64,000 nt of DNA from Wuchereria bancrofti (GCA_005281725.1 SSBO01000002.1:1795461-1859460); one strand, 5' to 3'. Positions 1-13,813 are shown, counted from the first letter of the stretch. The notes: a model not told the origin generated them from the sequence alone. A program made the numbers and translations.

Positions 1-126
1 ATTAATGAAATATTGAAGTATAAGACATGTAATGCTATAAAATGTTAACAATGAATGGTTTAGATTATTTATATACTTTTGAAATAATTTTCATTATTAT
101 CTAATCTATATGTAATCTATTTTCAG

Positions 127-1238
127 GACTGTCAATGTACAGAATTTTGTCAGTTTTGTGCAGTGGAAATGCGACTTCGGGTACGTTGTGACGATGAGGG
201 AATAAGAGCAGTAACAACAGCTGATCTTGAAACCAGTAATCCAGATGTAGCTCCCGCATGTGGCGTACATATACGTAATCGTAATGCCGAAGAAAATGCC
301 AGTGATGATATTCTCATTGTTAAGTTGAGAAAAGGCCAAGATATTGATATTAAATGTATTGCCAAAAAGGTAAACTGTTATTATTTAGTTACTGTAAAAT
401 TCAGCTAACGTTTAACTGTAAATATTTTTCCATTATAATTCCTTATATTTTATTTGTACTTTATTATCAGTATATAGCTTTAATGTCATCACACATGAAA
501 ATTTTAGATTTTGGATTGTATTAATTAGTAATATTTTACGATTGAAAAAATCGCTTTCGTACAAAAGCTCTTTGAAAAAAGATTTTAAGATTGATTTAAG
601 CATTGACTTGATCAAGTCAATTTTAATAAATAAGATTACTTCATCTGAAAATTACTATTTGGTATTCGCTTCTGAAGCCTCTTAATTTATCCGTTTTGAA
701 ATGAGTATCATATTGTTATAGGGATTCGGTAAAGAACATGCCAAATGGAATCCAACTTGTTGCGTGGCATTTGAGTACGATCCTGATAATGCTCTTAGGC
801 ATACAGTGTTAGCGAAACCAGAAGAATGGCCAAAAAGTGAATACTCTCAATTGGAAGATGATGAATATGAAGCACCTTTCGATCCGATGGCTAAACCAAA
901 TAAATTTTGGTTTACAGTTGAATCTACTGGAGCTTTAAAGGTAGGTGTTTCTTTGTTATGATTCATTTTGTCGTTCTTGAACTAAAAAGTTCGGACCAAT
1001 GACCTTTTGTGATCTGATGATCTTAAGTTCCTAGTTTCAAGATTTTATCTTAGTTCTTATTTAAAAAGATTAAAAGAAATTCTTTTATTCAAATAATACA
1101 ATGTTGATATATTGAACGTTAATGTTTCAGGCAGAAAATATTATTTTAAGTGGTATTTCTGTTTTGAAAAAGAAACTGGCTGACATACAAAATCAACTGC
1201 AAAGAGAATTATTACAACAAGGACATGTTTATCATTGA
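127..1238 (+). CDS. rpb-3: RNA polymerase II subunit RPB3, C-terminal part (5' exons outside window)
   Basis: RPB3 is the alpha-like subunit of nuclear RNA polymerase II that pairs with RPB11 to nucleate core assembly. Three exons are read: 127-369, 722-940 and 1131-1238, all joined in phase 0 with GT..AG introns, ending in TGA at 1236-1238. Together they encode 188 to 190 residues, which match the family from about residue 85 to the C-terminus. The first exon opens with the RPB3 zinc site CxCxxxCxxC ([11 protein letters not shown]), all four cysteines present, followed by the conserved [12 protein letters not shown]. Exon 2 carries [10 protein letters not shown] and [13 protein letters not shown], both hallmark RPB3 stretches. 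Exon 3 encodes the C-terminal amphipathic helix ([13 protein letters not shown]) that pairs with RPB11. The tail ends QQGHVYH. The N-terminal third lies before base 1. Nothing looks broken. Confidence 0.95.
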
Positions 1239-1467
1239 TTCAAGACATGTTCGTACTGGTCTATGTTTTATTTTGTTTTTTTTTTGGCATTTTGTTGAAT
1301 TTTTTCGAAATTTTCCACGCAAGTTAAGATCTCGTTGCGATGAAACATTGATAGATGTCGATTCGTTTCTAGATTTATGAATTAATTGTTTTTATGCTGT
1401 TCTGTTGTTTGAATATTTTGTATAAAATTTGTCAAGTATTATTAAACTTTGTTCATTTCTTTATTTC

Positions 1468-1473
1468 AATAAA
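1468..1473 (+). terminator. Candidate poly(A) signal of RPB3
   Basis: An exact AATAAA lies 230 bases after the RPB3 stop in a T-rich 3' region. It is the nearest perfect hexamer downstream; an ATTAAA-like variant lies about 30 bases earlier. Transcript ends were not observed, so this is a positional inference. Confidence 0.4.
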
Positions 1474-3470
1474 CGAAAAATTCCTTTTACTTTGTAGTAA
1501 TGCACTTTTGTTCCATGCTGAAAATGAAACGCAAAATTCATTCATGATTTTTTATAGAAAAGAAGAAAGTGATCCTGTGGGCTGATTTGTGAAACTGATG
1601 ATATACAATAATTCTTATAGTTTTTTTTTTTCTTTTCCCATTTCCTATGAACAAATGTAGGTGAAATTTCAAGTTACTGTTTAAATGACTCAATGTTTTG
1701 AGGTGAAAATTGGAAATTATAAAAACCGTCGCAGTTGTTATGCAGGATTCATATAAAAATGGATATAATACTAAAATTACTAAAAAAAAAAAAAATGATA
1801 GCTTTCGATAGATTGTTCTTTTCTTAGTATTAGAAGTTTAGTTATTGAAAAATATCTACCCATATATGCATTTTTTTTTCCTCTAATTTCTATTTTTCTT
1901 TTTTCATCGAAATGGTATTACTTTTTTTTTCCTCCTTTCCAAGGACATAAGACGATGAAAAAAAGAAAGAAAAGAGAGGAAGGAAGGAATCAAAAATGAA
2001 CGAAACATAGTAATAATTATAACGTTGCGTTGTAAAATTTCATTTTTCTTTTTTTTTGTCTAATGTTCCTTTTCTTTCCATACTTTTAATGCCATAAATT
2101 GTATATCGTTTTTATCATTATTTGTTACAAGTTTTTATCATTTCCTTAAATTTTTCTTTTTATTTCAATTTTTTTTTCTGATCTATTATTCTCATATAAT
2201 CCTCTTGAAAAAAAAAAAAGGAAAAAGAAAAATCTTAAAGCTGGTTTCGGGTATGTATCATATGAAAAATTCATCTAAAATTGTAATTCTCCTTTTTTTT
2301 TTTCATTTTTGAATTTGTGAACAAGAGAAATATTTGCTTGAAAAAAAAAAGAGAGAAAAGACAAGAGAGAATGAAGAATAATGTGTTCATGCAAAGAATG
2401 TAATGAAATGAATGAATGAAAAAAAAAAGAAAAAAATGGATGTGAAAAGAAGAAGAAAAGGAGAAAATGATAGTGGATGAGAATTTTTATCCTATCAGAA
2501 ATTATTATCATAATTTATCTTTCATAATTACTTAATTTTTTGAATAAAAATATTCCTCATTTGATAATTCGAAACAAAAAAAAAAATCTTTTTTTTTTTT
2601 TTTTTTGAGAATTTGAAATATCTTGAATATATTAATCATTTGAAATAAGATTTATTTCTCTTTTTTCCAAGGAGAAAATAATATTTCAGGATTTCCTTTA
2701 AATTTCAACCATTTAGATAGCATTTTGGAAACCTCTTTACTCCATACAATGTTATTAGTATTTTCAATTGATTTTGTAGATTAAAAAAGAAAAAAAAAAG
2801 TTAAAACAAGAAAAAAAAATAGAAATTAAGATTTGAAAGTTTAATGAATGCATGTTTTTTAATTTTTTTTTGTATTATAAAAATGATACCTGAGAAGGTT
2901 AACTTCCAACTATTTCTTGTTTCTTCAAGATTACAAGCATTAATTTAATTATCAAATACTAATTTAATTAATTTTAAAACGGTCATCCATGTTTCATTCT
3001 TTTTTTTTCATAGTTAAAAAAAACCACAACAATTCAAAGAAACTAGTTACTTTTAAAAAAGATTAAAATTTTAAACTTTAATTTAACATTATCTAAATAC
3101 TACCATTTTCTCTTATATCTTTCCTATTTTTACTTTCCTTATTTTCCTTTACATCAATTTTCACTAATTTTAGCAAAAAAATGAAGATAGAAATGATGAT
3201 GATAAATTAAAACCAAAAAAAAAAACGAAAAAAGAAAAGTTCACTTTTAAAAATTTAACCTCAAAAAAAAAAAAAAGAAATTCGTACAAAGGTCAATCAA
3301 TCGGTGATATCTTACAAATTTTATTTCTTCTTTTCTTTTACTTTCTTTTCATCCCCTCTTCTATCCTATTTTCCTCCAATCATCTAATACTATTACCATT
3401 TGTTTTTTTTTTAAAACCACAAAAGCAATCACCTGAGATATTCGTCCTTTCATTTAACCCCTCACTAATA

Positions 3471-3526
3471 GAGAGAGAGAGAGAGAGAGGGAGAGAGAGG
3501 GAAAGAGAGAGAGAGGGAGGGAGAGA
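3471..3526. repeat. (GA)n microsatellite
   Basis: An imperfect GA dinucleotide tract with interspersed GG, about 56 bases, between otherwise A/T-rich flanks. Confidence 0.95.
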
Positions 3527-5034
3527 AGTGAAGAAATTTGATATAACCTTGGCTACATTACATGCAATAATTATTCATTCATAGATAGTGAGAAATACAA
3601 TGATTAAATTTTCTTTTTAATAAAAAATTTAAATATAATTAAAATTACAATAAATTATTTAATTTTTATTATAAATGAAAAAAAGTCAAATTATATTACT
3701 CAATCAATCATTTCATCAAAAATCTGTAACTTTAGTAAAATAATGAAATTAGATTATTTTGCAGAAAAAAGACATTTCAATATAATTTATTTTATGATAT
3801 TATCGTGCCGAAATTAATTATAATTACATAGGATAGTGATAACAATGAAATGATAACAGATGATAAAAGATGATACAGTGATAATAACTGTATAAATTGT
3901 ATTGGAAATTTCAGGTTAATCAAGATAATAATACAATTCATTGATCGGTTAAGCTGATAAGATATTAACTCTGATTGAAAAGTTGAAATTTTTTTGCAAT
4001 TAAAGAAAATAAATATTTTTTAATTGAAAGTAAACAACTAAATAAAAAAAAAATGTTGTATTGATAATATTTTAATAATATGTTCATTTTATTAAAATTA
4101 CTCCTTAAGACTTAAGTAATGGTATTATTATTTGGTTTTACATAAAGTTAAAAAGATTTTTTTTTCCCACAAACTTTTTCAATATTGACTTACTTAAATC
4201 CGGTATTAGTGTAGATTTTCCCGGATAATATTTATTTCTTAAGTTAATGATTACACTTGGTCATTTAATTTTGGGTAACTAACTAGTAGCTTTATTTTAT
4301 AAAATACTTCTTATAATATTTAAAATTCAAATTAATTATTTATAAATTAATTGCAATCAATAATTTGTTTTATCAAAGAATTTTTCTCTCTTTTCATCAG
4401 CAATTAGTAATAATTAACAATAATTTGCCTAAATCATTTTGCTTCATTTTGTTTCGTAGCAAAAAGAATTATAATATTTGAAAAGAAATTTTTAAAGATA
4501 CTACCACCACTACACTGTCCGGTTCTTCTTTCTACAATTACTTTATAGCTAAAGTAATGAAATTAGAAATTGTAAATTCGGCATAATTCGATAAGAAATA
4601 ATCCTGTTTAAAGCAAATCCGGTTTTTCTTTATGCCAATATTACTGTAAGAAAGTTAATATCTTTTATAATATTTAATTGCTTTTTTCTTTCTTCCTCCT
4701 TGGATATATGATTATAAGATTATTACAGATGAAAATTTAAAATTGAATTACTTCATTAAAATGCCTAAATTATGTTTACGACTAAAAATTACAATTTCAA
4801 TATTTCAACTTTAAAGTTTAATTTGAATTTCTTTTTTTTTTTAAAACATATTCGGAAATGGCAAAATGGTTTCTTTGGTATAATTGAATGATTAAATTTA
4901 TTCGTATATGCTTATCCGTAATATCAATTCCTGAATTTGAAACCTTTTGATCAATAAATTTGAATGAACAGAAAATTTATAAATCTTAAATCGATCGATC
5001 AAAAGATCATCGCAATGTTGTCTATTTTAAGAAA

Positions 5035-5352
5035 GATTGTAATTTATCATAATTTCATTTATTTATTTTACTTCCTAATTTATTCGTCCAAATATGTGAA
5101 ATTAATTAAATAAACTATAAAAAAACAATTAAACTAAAATAAATCGATTGATCGCTTAATATTTTTCAAATCCAGCAAAAATTGTGGTGNNNNNNNNGAT
5201 TGTAATTTATCATAATTTCATTTATTTATTTTACTTCCTAATTTATTCGTCCAAATATGTGAAATTAATTAAATAAACTATAAAAAAACAATTAAACTAA
5301 AATAAATCGATTGATCGCTTAATATTTTTCAAATCCAGCAAAAATTGTGGTG
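5035..5352. repeat. Direct 155-bp duplication around an 8-N gap
   Basis: Bases 5035-5189 and 5198-5352 read identically and are separated only by eight Ns (5190-5197). This is what two contig ends with an unmerged overlap look like. A real tandem duplication broken exactly at its unit boundary by Ns is much less likely. Confidence 0.9.
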
Positions 5353-8300
5353 CCATATGGTTATGTTTGATATTTCTTATGAAAAAGAAACATAATTAAT
5401 TATCATCCTGTCATACTCACATTTTATGCATAATTAATTTCAATCTTATTTAATTTAAACTATCACTCATTTTTTTTCATCTTTTTTTAAGAAAAAAAAG
5501 TTTTAATTAAAAAATATTGAATAGATAATGAGAGAATTTATTTTATGTAATTGCTATTTGCAATTTAATTTTAGTACAAATCAAAAAAGAAAAAAAGAGG
5601 GAAAGAAAAAGCGAACAATAAGTTAAAAACTTTATCATTCATCAATTAAATATTTTTGCTAAATTATATATTTACTAATTAAATATTTTTATTAAATCAA
5701 TTTTTTTTCACTTTTCATTTTTCAGCAATTTAAACAAATTTTTGCGTTTCATTCTTCTTTTAGCACATACAACCTGCTCCTCTGTTTGTTTTGGGTTCTC
5801 TTTGCATATAATTATTTTTACTTAATCTAATATTGGAAATCATAATGGAAATGTTTGCTATTAATTTGTTTAAAATTTTGAAAGTGTTAGCAAATGAGTT
5901 TCCTAAATATTTATGTATACTTTTCATTTATTTGTTAGTATTAGAAATCGAAAAAAAAAGTAAATAATTCATACATTTTAAAATATTATCTAATTTTTGA
6001 AACAGATAATATAGTATATTCAACTATCATTTAGTTGAATTATTGTTTATTTTTTTTATTTTCTTTAGAGTTCTAAAAAATGATATAACATAAATATCGT
6101 TTAACTAAAGTATCAATTAGAAATTATAGTTATGAATGAAATATTATTTTTATTTAAAAAAATATATGTGTAATCTTAAAGAAGATATCTTGTCATACGA
6201 TATAATTTCAATTTAAATTTCAAGGTTAAGTCAAAAAAAAAAGCAAATCGGTTGTATTTGAATATTTACATGGCAATGTTACATTTCCTGTTGCTTTCTA
6301 ATGCATTAATTCATTGCTGTGTTCCGAATTTTTTTTTTCTTCCGGATTCATTTCTTTCAAATTTGACCGATTGATTAATTGAAAATAAAAAAAAAAATCA
6401 ATTCCTAGCAATATTGTTTATGGTAGAAATGATATAAAATTCAAATTTAAATGATATAAAATTCAAATTTAAATTTGTTCTGCTAAATGATTGATAGGAA
6501 ATGAATCCGTCAGTTACTGTTATTTGTGAGTTTTCCTCTTCAAATTATTATTTACCTTTGAAATTAATAACAAAAAAAAAAATTAATTAAAAATTAGAAA
6601 AACTCGAATTATTATGAAAAAAATTCTTGTCTAACACGTTATCTGACGTATATTATCACGCGAAATGTTTTCATTTTTGACGTTGTAATTTCGTCCATAA
6701 TTTTTAATAATTGTTTAGTGATATGTTACAATCAACAAAAATGATTTTATTAAGATATTCTTTGGATGAAATATTTCTATAAAATTTATGAAAATGATCA
6801 AAATTAAATGCTTCATTTCAAATTTATTATCAAAAATTAGTGACAAGGAGGAGAGAAAAAAAAAACATTAAATTTGACAAACGAGATTCAAAATTGGTCA
6901 AAATTTTTTTTTTTTTTGTAAATAAAAAAAATAAGAAACGATATAAAAGAAAACAAATAATGAATTCTTCTCATCTCTCTGCTCTAAAACGTTAACTTTA
7001 CATTTTTGATATCGCATCAGATAATCTCAAATAATAACAATTTTCAAGCTATAAAAAAATAAAACAAAATTATTTTTAAAATGAAAGAAAAAAAATGGAT
7101 GAAAATTTCAATATGAAAAACTTTTCTGTATTTATATCCGAAAATAAAAATTGAAAATAAAAAAAAAAGGACGAGAAAATTGCATAAATTTATAAATCGA
7201 AAAATTAGTGAAGAAAAGAAATCATTAAACGAAGAGGTCAGAAAGAAAATAAATTTTTGAACAATTTAAATTTCACAAAAAAAAAGGAAAAAATTCAAAA
7301 AAAAAACTAAAATTTTTTTTCCTTTTTTGAATACAAACTTTATAATACTTTAATGATTTGATAATTATTCAAATTTTCATTTTTTTTTCTCTTTTTCTAA
7401 TTTTTAATTCATATAATGATGTAACATTGTTAATTACAATGAAGGAGAAAGAGGCAAAATTGAAGGGTTCAATTTGTGGAAAAATTGTGGATCAGTTGGA
7501 ATGACCTAAATTTTTTCATTTGCTTATTTCCTTAAAATGAAACAACTAATTTCTTTGTAAAATGACAAAATGTAGATTTTAAAAAAATTTTTTGATTCTT
7601 CTTCTTTCTCTTTTTTCCTTATTTATTATCCTTCTTTTTTTTTTAATTTTTAAAAAATCACAAATTAACGAAAAGATAATGATATGATAGGAAATGATAA
7701 ATGTTCAATTTTTTAATCTTTTTTATTTATTCATTTCACTTATATACTTTCAACATGAATAAAAGTTATTTGAATAATTTTTTCACCACGAAAATCAAGT
7801 AAATCTGAAATTACACATTTAGTTTTATAGTAAAAAATTAAAAAAAAAATTAAACCAGAATAAACTTAAGATGATTTGAAGATTTGATCTGATAGAATTT
7901 CAGTTATCAGAACTTGGTTATAATACAAATGATAATAAATGCTAATGATTATGGATAGTAATTTTTCCATAGTGGTGATAATCGTGATAATCAACAAAAT
8001 TTTCAAATCGTGATAATGAACAAAATTTTCGCGCAAACAATAATAATTGTTGTTGACGAGAATAGTAATATGAAAAATGATTTAAAAAAATCCCTTAATT
8101 CATTTTAAAAAAGTGCTATTTTTCTTGTTGCAATAAAAATGTTGTAATGATAGCCATTGAACCTTTGAAAATTATTTAAAACATTTTGTTTACCAAAATA
8201 AATCATAATTTAACATAACTAATAAATAATTGAAATCTACTTATTTTTCCCTTTTTTCTGTGACAGTTCTATAATGCAATCTCATTCTAACCTCAATAAA

Positions 8301-10290
8301 AATTTAATTCATCAAATTATTTATGCTATTCATTTAATTCCTATTTCAAATATTATCATACAAAATTGTAAATAAAATGCAATACGCAAAATTATAATTT
8401 TTCTTATCATCTAAGAATTTAATATCGCATTTGTCAAAAATTTTGTTCAAAATGGATGCGTTATATTTAAACACAATTTTGTTTCAAACTTACTTTTTAC
8501 TTAAAGCAATAAAGTAGCAATTGATCTTATCACTATGATACTTAAAGTATTATCATTTGTTTTTTTTTTCAGCTTATTTTAATTTCTATTGTATTTGATG
8601 ATAATTTTCGTTTTTCTTTATTATATTCTTTGTAATCCATTTCATTTTAATAAATAAGAAAAGAAAAAAAAAGACCATATTTTACAATTTTCATTTCAGT
8701 TTAATAAAAATTGCATTTTGAAAGAATGTTTTTTCATATCGCATTTATACCTTTTAAATTTAATGAATGAAAATTACAAATTTGTTTATTTGTTTACAAC
8801 ATATTTAAATTCTTTTAATTCTTCATTTCCAAAACAAGAATTACATTTAAAATCATTCTTATTTGTAATCATTGAAATTATTGAAATTATGTATTTCAAT
8901 TCAGATAAATATTAATATGCAATAAATTATTTCATTCTTTATTATTGATTAATTTCAAATATTTTCCTCTAATCAATCAAATAAACGAATAAGTTTGAGA
9001 TTGATTTTCTCATCCTAAATTGTTCAAAATCGAGAAATACAAAAATAAAAATAATAATAAAAAAATTGATTCACAAACTTCTAAATGTTTTACTTAGAAA
9101 ATGTTTTATCATTTGAACAAATTAAGAATTAATAAAAATAAAAAAAAAATACCATCTTTTATTATAATTACTTACCAGCATAAGATAATTTGGATAATTC
9201 AAATTATTTTCTAGAAAAATTAATTATTCAAGTTAGCTAATTAAAAAAAACAAAAACAAAAATTCAATTATGTTGTTTATTATATAATTTGTTTGTCCAG
9301 ATTCCTCTTTTTTTCTAATCTAAAAAGGAAAAATAACAGTACAAATAGATGAATTTGTTTTTCAGAAATAATAAACAATTTGTAACTGTTTGCTAAATTA
9401 TTACAAATTTCAACCTTTTCAATGATATTTAAAATTTTAATACTTCAAATTCTATGCTTCTAAAAACAACAAAAAATTAATTTATCTGAGATGCAAGCAG
9501 TATTTTTTGATTCTCTGATTCTTTACTGTTTGTTTTGAACCGTAATATTATGATAACAGTTCAAGAAAGAGTAAATAATTAATTAAAAAAATGCTGAATG
9601 AAAATAAATGATTTAAAATTGGTAATATAAGATGAAAAAAAAAGTATGCAAAATTATTTATTAATTAAATCCTTTTTATTTTCAAAATTATTTCTCTTGC
9701 AGACGGTTGAGGTCCTTGAACCGGATCCATTTTCTGGATAGCCTTGAAAATATTTGTTCGGTGAAAAACAGAATTTCCATTTTGTGAAGAGAAAAAAAAT
9801 GGAAAAATCATTTTCAGTTAAAATTAATAATTTAAAATAATACTCTATTTGAATATGCAGAGAAAAATAAACAATAAATTTTTTCTTTCTGAAAACAAAA
9901 TTCTATTTGCATCAAATAATAGCATTTACCTTTTCAGATGAGAAAAAAAGTAAGTAATAATATTTATTCGAAGCAAAAAAAAGTGGAAGGAAATTTAATA
10001 AGCAAAAAAGTCGATGACTGTTACTATTTAATTATTATAGAAATTAAAATTTGTGAAATTTAATTTTAATTAGACAGTTAAATAAAAACTGCAGATAAAT
10101 GGCGAGAATTCTGGATGAATTTCATTGGTTTTTTGTGATAAAAATAAAGGAAAAATGTTAAATGTGAATGACAAAGTTACATTTGACTAATTAATTGACT
10201 AATTTGAACTGATTATCAAAAATTACAAATTACAAAAATATTTTACATTTCTTTTGTTGATAAGGATGTATTGTGGTTGGAAAATTATAT

Positions 10291-10375
10291 CTGTCAGGAC
10301 TGAAAACTTATCAAGATTGATAACCTATCGAGACTGATAATCTATCAAGACTAAACATCTATCGAGACTTATCAT
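10291..10375. repeat. Short degenerate tandem repeat, unit about 20 bp
   Basis: Four to five copies of a unit resembling TATCGAGACTGATAA follow one another with point differences. No coding or RNA feature was recognised nearby. Confidence 0.6.
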
Positions 10376-11441
10376 ATACTCTATGCTGTACATTCGAAAT
10401 ATTTTTAAATAAAAGATCAAAGTTGTTTTTAGCACTTTAAAAATTAAGAAATGTCAAATTTTAGCATTATTGGTTGATTAAATTTTTTTAACACTGTTAA
10501 TTTTTTAACATTATTGATTAAATCCACTGATAAATAAAAATAATTCAGATCAGCGATATTTCTGCATTCTTTATTTAAAAAAAAATATATATATATCATT
10601 CAGCGAAATATACATATCAAATTAGAATCCAAGTTTGAACAATGAATTTTAAATAAATTTTATAACAGGCAATATTTATGTAAATTTAAATAATGAACTT
10701 ATTCAAATAATTGATGCAAAATACTAATACCAACAAGTGAGAATAAATTTTCATATCAAAAATGAATTTAGATTCATTCATTTTGCTTTTTGATTTTATC
10801 AATCTCTATTATAAACTTTAAAAAAAGTGAAAATTAAAAAGTATTCACTTAAATTTATATTTTTCTTCCAACATGAAAAATTTTTTATCTATGCAAATAT
10901 GAAACAAAAAATAGAATTGAATTTGCATAGATTTTATCTTGAAAATATTTAATACAAAATTTTTCTAATCAGTTCTTGTTTTATATTTTAAATTTAACAA
11001 AAAAAAAACAAAAACAAAAAAAACAGAAACAAAGAGATTAAAATTCACATACAATCATAATTTAGTCGTTTCTTATTTTGCATTAATTGGAATAACAGCG
11101 TTTTTTGGAGCAAATTTTACGATGGTAATTTAAAATTAAGGACAAAAAACAAAAAAAAAAAAAAAAACTAAACTCTATTTTCAAATATTTTTTTTGTTGA
11201 TATGGCCCGAAAGACTCTTTACAACCTTTTCTTATCGATGTTTTATCGTTGAATTCAGGAAATTTCATCGTTTTTCTTTTTCTTTCATTTTTCGTTATTT
11301 ATCAATAACATTTAAGCAAATCGAAAATAATTATCATAGTGTCATACCATTTTTGTTTCTTCGTTTTTCCTTTTTTTTTTTTTTAGAAAGCAAAATTTTA
11401 TTTTTAATGTAATAAAAACGATGAAAAAAATTGATACATCT

Positions 11442-11480
11442 AATTGTTAATTATAATTAAATCAATTATAATTAACAATT
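11442..11480. repeat. Perfect inverted repeat, 17-bp arms, 5-base loop
   Basis: Arms at 11442-11458 and 11464-11480 are exact reverse complements, separated by AAATC. They are almost pure A/T, so chance or slippage may explain them, but the pairing is complete. Confidence 0.8.
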
Positions 11481-12388
11481 CTTTCATTCGTCTTTTTTTC
11501 CTTTTTTTTTTGTTGCATTGTTTGAAAGAATGAAAGTTTGTTGGAAAAAAGAGCAAAAAATTTCATTTTTTATTTTTTGAATTTTTCAATTGCCCGCAAA
11601 TTTTTTCTATTATCATTTTGATGCAAATTGTTTTACTTAGTTATTAATTAATTTTTTGTTTACTACATCAAAATTTGACTCATTTTGCATATTGAGCTTA
11701 ATTTTTTTGTCGACAAAATAAAATGAAATGACATTTTTTTTTTTTGTGATACTTACATATAGTGTTTATAATCAAAATAATGTATCATTTATTATCTAAA
11801 AATTTCAAATTTAAAACAAGAGAAATGTTTAGTGAAATATGATTAATGTCTAATGATCATAATTTTATGTAATTTTTAAGTGATATCAAAATGTAGTAAT
11901 AGTGATAATAACAAAAATAATAATAGTTCTAACAATAATAATAGTAGTAATGATAATATTGATAGTGATAACAATAACAATGATAATATCAATATAATAA
12001 TAAATAGTGATAATAATAATATGAATAACTGAATAATTCAATACCTAATTTATTGTATTTTGTATTCGTTTAACATATCCGACGACAATGATAACATTCA
12101 ATAAAATTCAACAACAATGATAACATTCAATAAAATGTTTTCTTTTTTTTTTAAAAAAAGGTAAATGGTATAAATGTATTTGTTTGGCATGAAATGAAAG
12201 AGAAAAATATTTAAAAATCATTGATGACAATAAAACGAACAAACCCATTAACCTAAAAGTATGCTTGAAAAAGACTTGAAAAAGAAAAAAAAGGTCACAG
12301 ATGAATGGAATATGCATACTTATAGTAAAGGTTATGGTAAACTATACAATCTTTTATAATATCGACAAAAATGATTTAATGATAAATT

Positions 12389-12417
12389 CAACAACAACAA
12401 CAACAACAACAACAACA
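12389..12417. repeat. (CAA)n microsatellite
   Basis: An uninterrupted CAA/ACA trinucleotide tract of about 29 bases, part of a wider cluster of trinucleotide repeats upstream of the mua-3 start. Confidence 0.9.
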
Positions 12418-12768
12418 GCAATTGCTATATTTCAAAAAAATTTTTTTTAAACATTTTTTGATAAGTTTATAAATGCCAACCAAATCATTAATTATGTTGT
12501 TATCATTCATATCAAAAATGATTATTGTTATTTTTTTACCTAATAAAATTATTATTTTACATTGTTATGATTTTGATCATTTTTGCCATTACTTTTTTTA
12601 GTTTTTGTTATCATAATTGTTTTTTCTTGTTGTTGCCTTTTCTTATTATAATTGTTTTTTGTTGTTATTTTTTTATCATAATTTCAAATAAAATTATTCT
12701 TATCAACCATTTCGTTATTATCATATTTGTCCGTCTAATAATTAATATTAGTAGTAGCAATGATGGAT

Positions 12769-12786
12769 GTTGTTGTTGTTGTTGCT
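12769..12786. repeat. (TTG)n microsatellite
   Basis: A TGT/TTG trinucleotide run, effectively the reverse complement of the CAA tract about 350 bases to the left. Confidence 0.85.
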
Positions 12787-13080
12787 GAAACTGTTGTTGC
12801 TTAAATTATTAATGTTTTTTTGTTGTAGCTCCTATTAATAGTAAAAATAGCAACAGCAATTGTTACTGTTGTCGTTATTATCATTATTGTCATTACTATT
12901 ATTATTACTGTAGCCGTCATCATTATTACTTATTAATAGAAGTAGTAGTAGTAGCGATAGTAATAGTAACTGCCACTGATGTTTGTGGTAGTAAAGGGTG
13001 ATATAACGATAGTAAAAGTTAAATCATTCATTTTGCATTTTTAATTTAATATTCATTTTACGAGATGAAGAATAGAATTG

Positions 13081-13117
13081 AAGAAGAAGAAGAAGAAGAA
13101 GAGGAAGAGGAAGAAGT
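13081..13117. repeat. (GAA)n microsatellite
   Basis: A purine-only AAG/GAA tract with a few GAG substitutions, about 37 bases. Confidence 0.9.
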
Positions 13118-13311
13118 ATAAGATTGATTTAGAATTATGGATAAAATTGAATGATGAAATGGATGAATAAAAGAGATGTGATAGGCGGGATCATCATGGT
13201 GACAAGAACACCTTTTTCATACTTCTTTCGTCCTCGGGGTCTATTTGTCAAAACGTCCTTGGAGGAGGAGAAAGAGGTAAATGAAAGCGGAAGAAGAGAA
13301 GGTTTGATGAT

Positions 13312-13365
13312 TAGTTGGTTGCTTAGTTGGTTGGTTGGTTGGTTGGTTGGTTGATTGGTTGGTTG
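13312..13365. repeat. (TTGG)n tetranucleotide repeat
   Basis: A run of TTGG units with a few variant copies at the edges. It creates an apparent Pro-Thr-Asn-Gln repeat reading frame on the minus strand, which is a by-product of the repeat rather than a gene. Confidence 0.9.
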
Positions 13366-13662
13366 ATTTTTACATTCAGTTAATTCGAATTCAAAAAAGA
13401 CGACATTTCGTCGGAGGAGGACGATAGAGCGAGAAAAAAAAGAAAAGAATAAAAAAAAGACGATAGTGTTGCTCACCAAATATATATATTTTTCTATCTT
13501 TCATTATTACTATTACTACTACTATTTTTTTACTATCATTAAATGATGGTAAATTTAAATGTTTAAAATTCAAAGTCAGAAGTGATCGATGATAATGATA
13601 ATGATAGTATATTAAATTACTCTTTTTTTACTATCACTATTACTTTCAAAACTCTGAAAAAT

Positions 13663-13713
13663 ATTACTATTATTATTATTAATATTACTATTATTATTAT
13701 TATTATCATTATT
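13663..13713. repeat. (ATT)n microsatellite just upstream of mua-3
   Basis: An ATT/ACT trinucleotide tract about 100 bases before the predicted mua-3 start codon. It lies in the probable promoter or 5' UTR. Confidence 0.85.
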
Positions 13714-13813
13714 GAATGATTGTATTATTACAGTTACTATTATTCACTATTATTGCTATTTTCCTTCTGTGATAATTGGCCCAATCTAATCGGTCATTTA
13801 TTTGTATATCATA

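Larger units (their letters stand above)
1239..13813. other. Intergenic region, AT-rich, no supported gene
   Basis: Both strands were read for coding exons with recognisable domains, and none was found. Open frames here are short, low in complexity and start in A/T runs. The interval contains a purine tract (3471-3526), an assembly gap with flanking duplication (5035-5352), a short tandem repeat (10291-10375), a 17-bp inverted repeat (11442-11480) and a dense set of tri- and tetranucleotide repeats from about 11895 to 13713. Its right end must hold the mua-3 promoter, but no element could be singled out. Confidence 0.7.

Noticed and set aside
2275..2511. A His/Phe-rich minus-strand open frame
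   Set aside because: Generated by poly-A and GAA-rich DNA; no homology or gene signals.
12525..12788. An open frame ending in poly-cysteine
   Set aside because: The cysteines come from the TGT repeat and the rest is T-rich low-complexity sequence; no gene structure.
13135..13479. A 114-residue minus-strand open frame with Pro-Thr-Asn-Gln repeats
   Set aside because: It is the reverse reading of the TTGG microsatellite and flanking low-complexity DNA, with no domain and no splice or start context.
13802..13813. A start for mua-3 twelve bases upstream
   Set aside because: It depends on TTG as start; the ATG at 13814 gives a normal signal peptide.
1239..13813. Transposon or bacterial endosymbiont insertion in the large non-coding intervals
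   Set aside because: No transposase, reverse transcriptase, long terminal repeats, target-site duplications or prokaryotic genes were seen; the long direct repeats coincide with N gaps.
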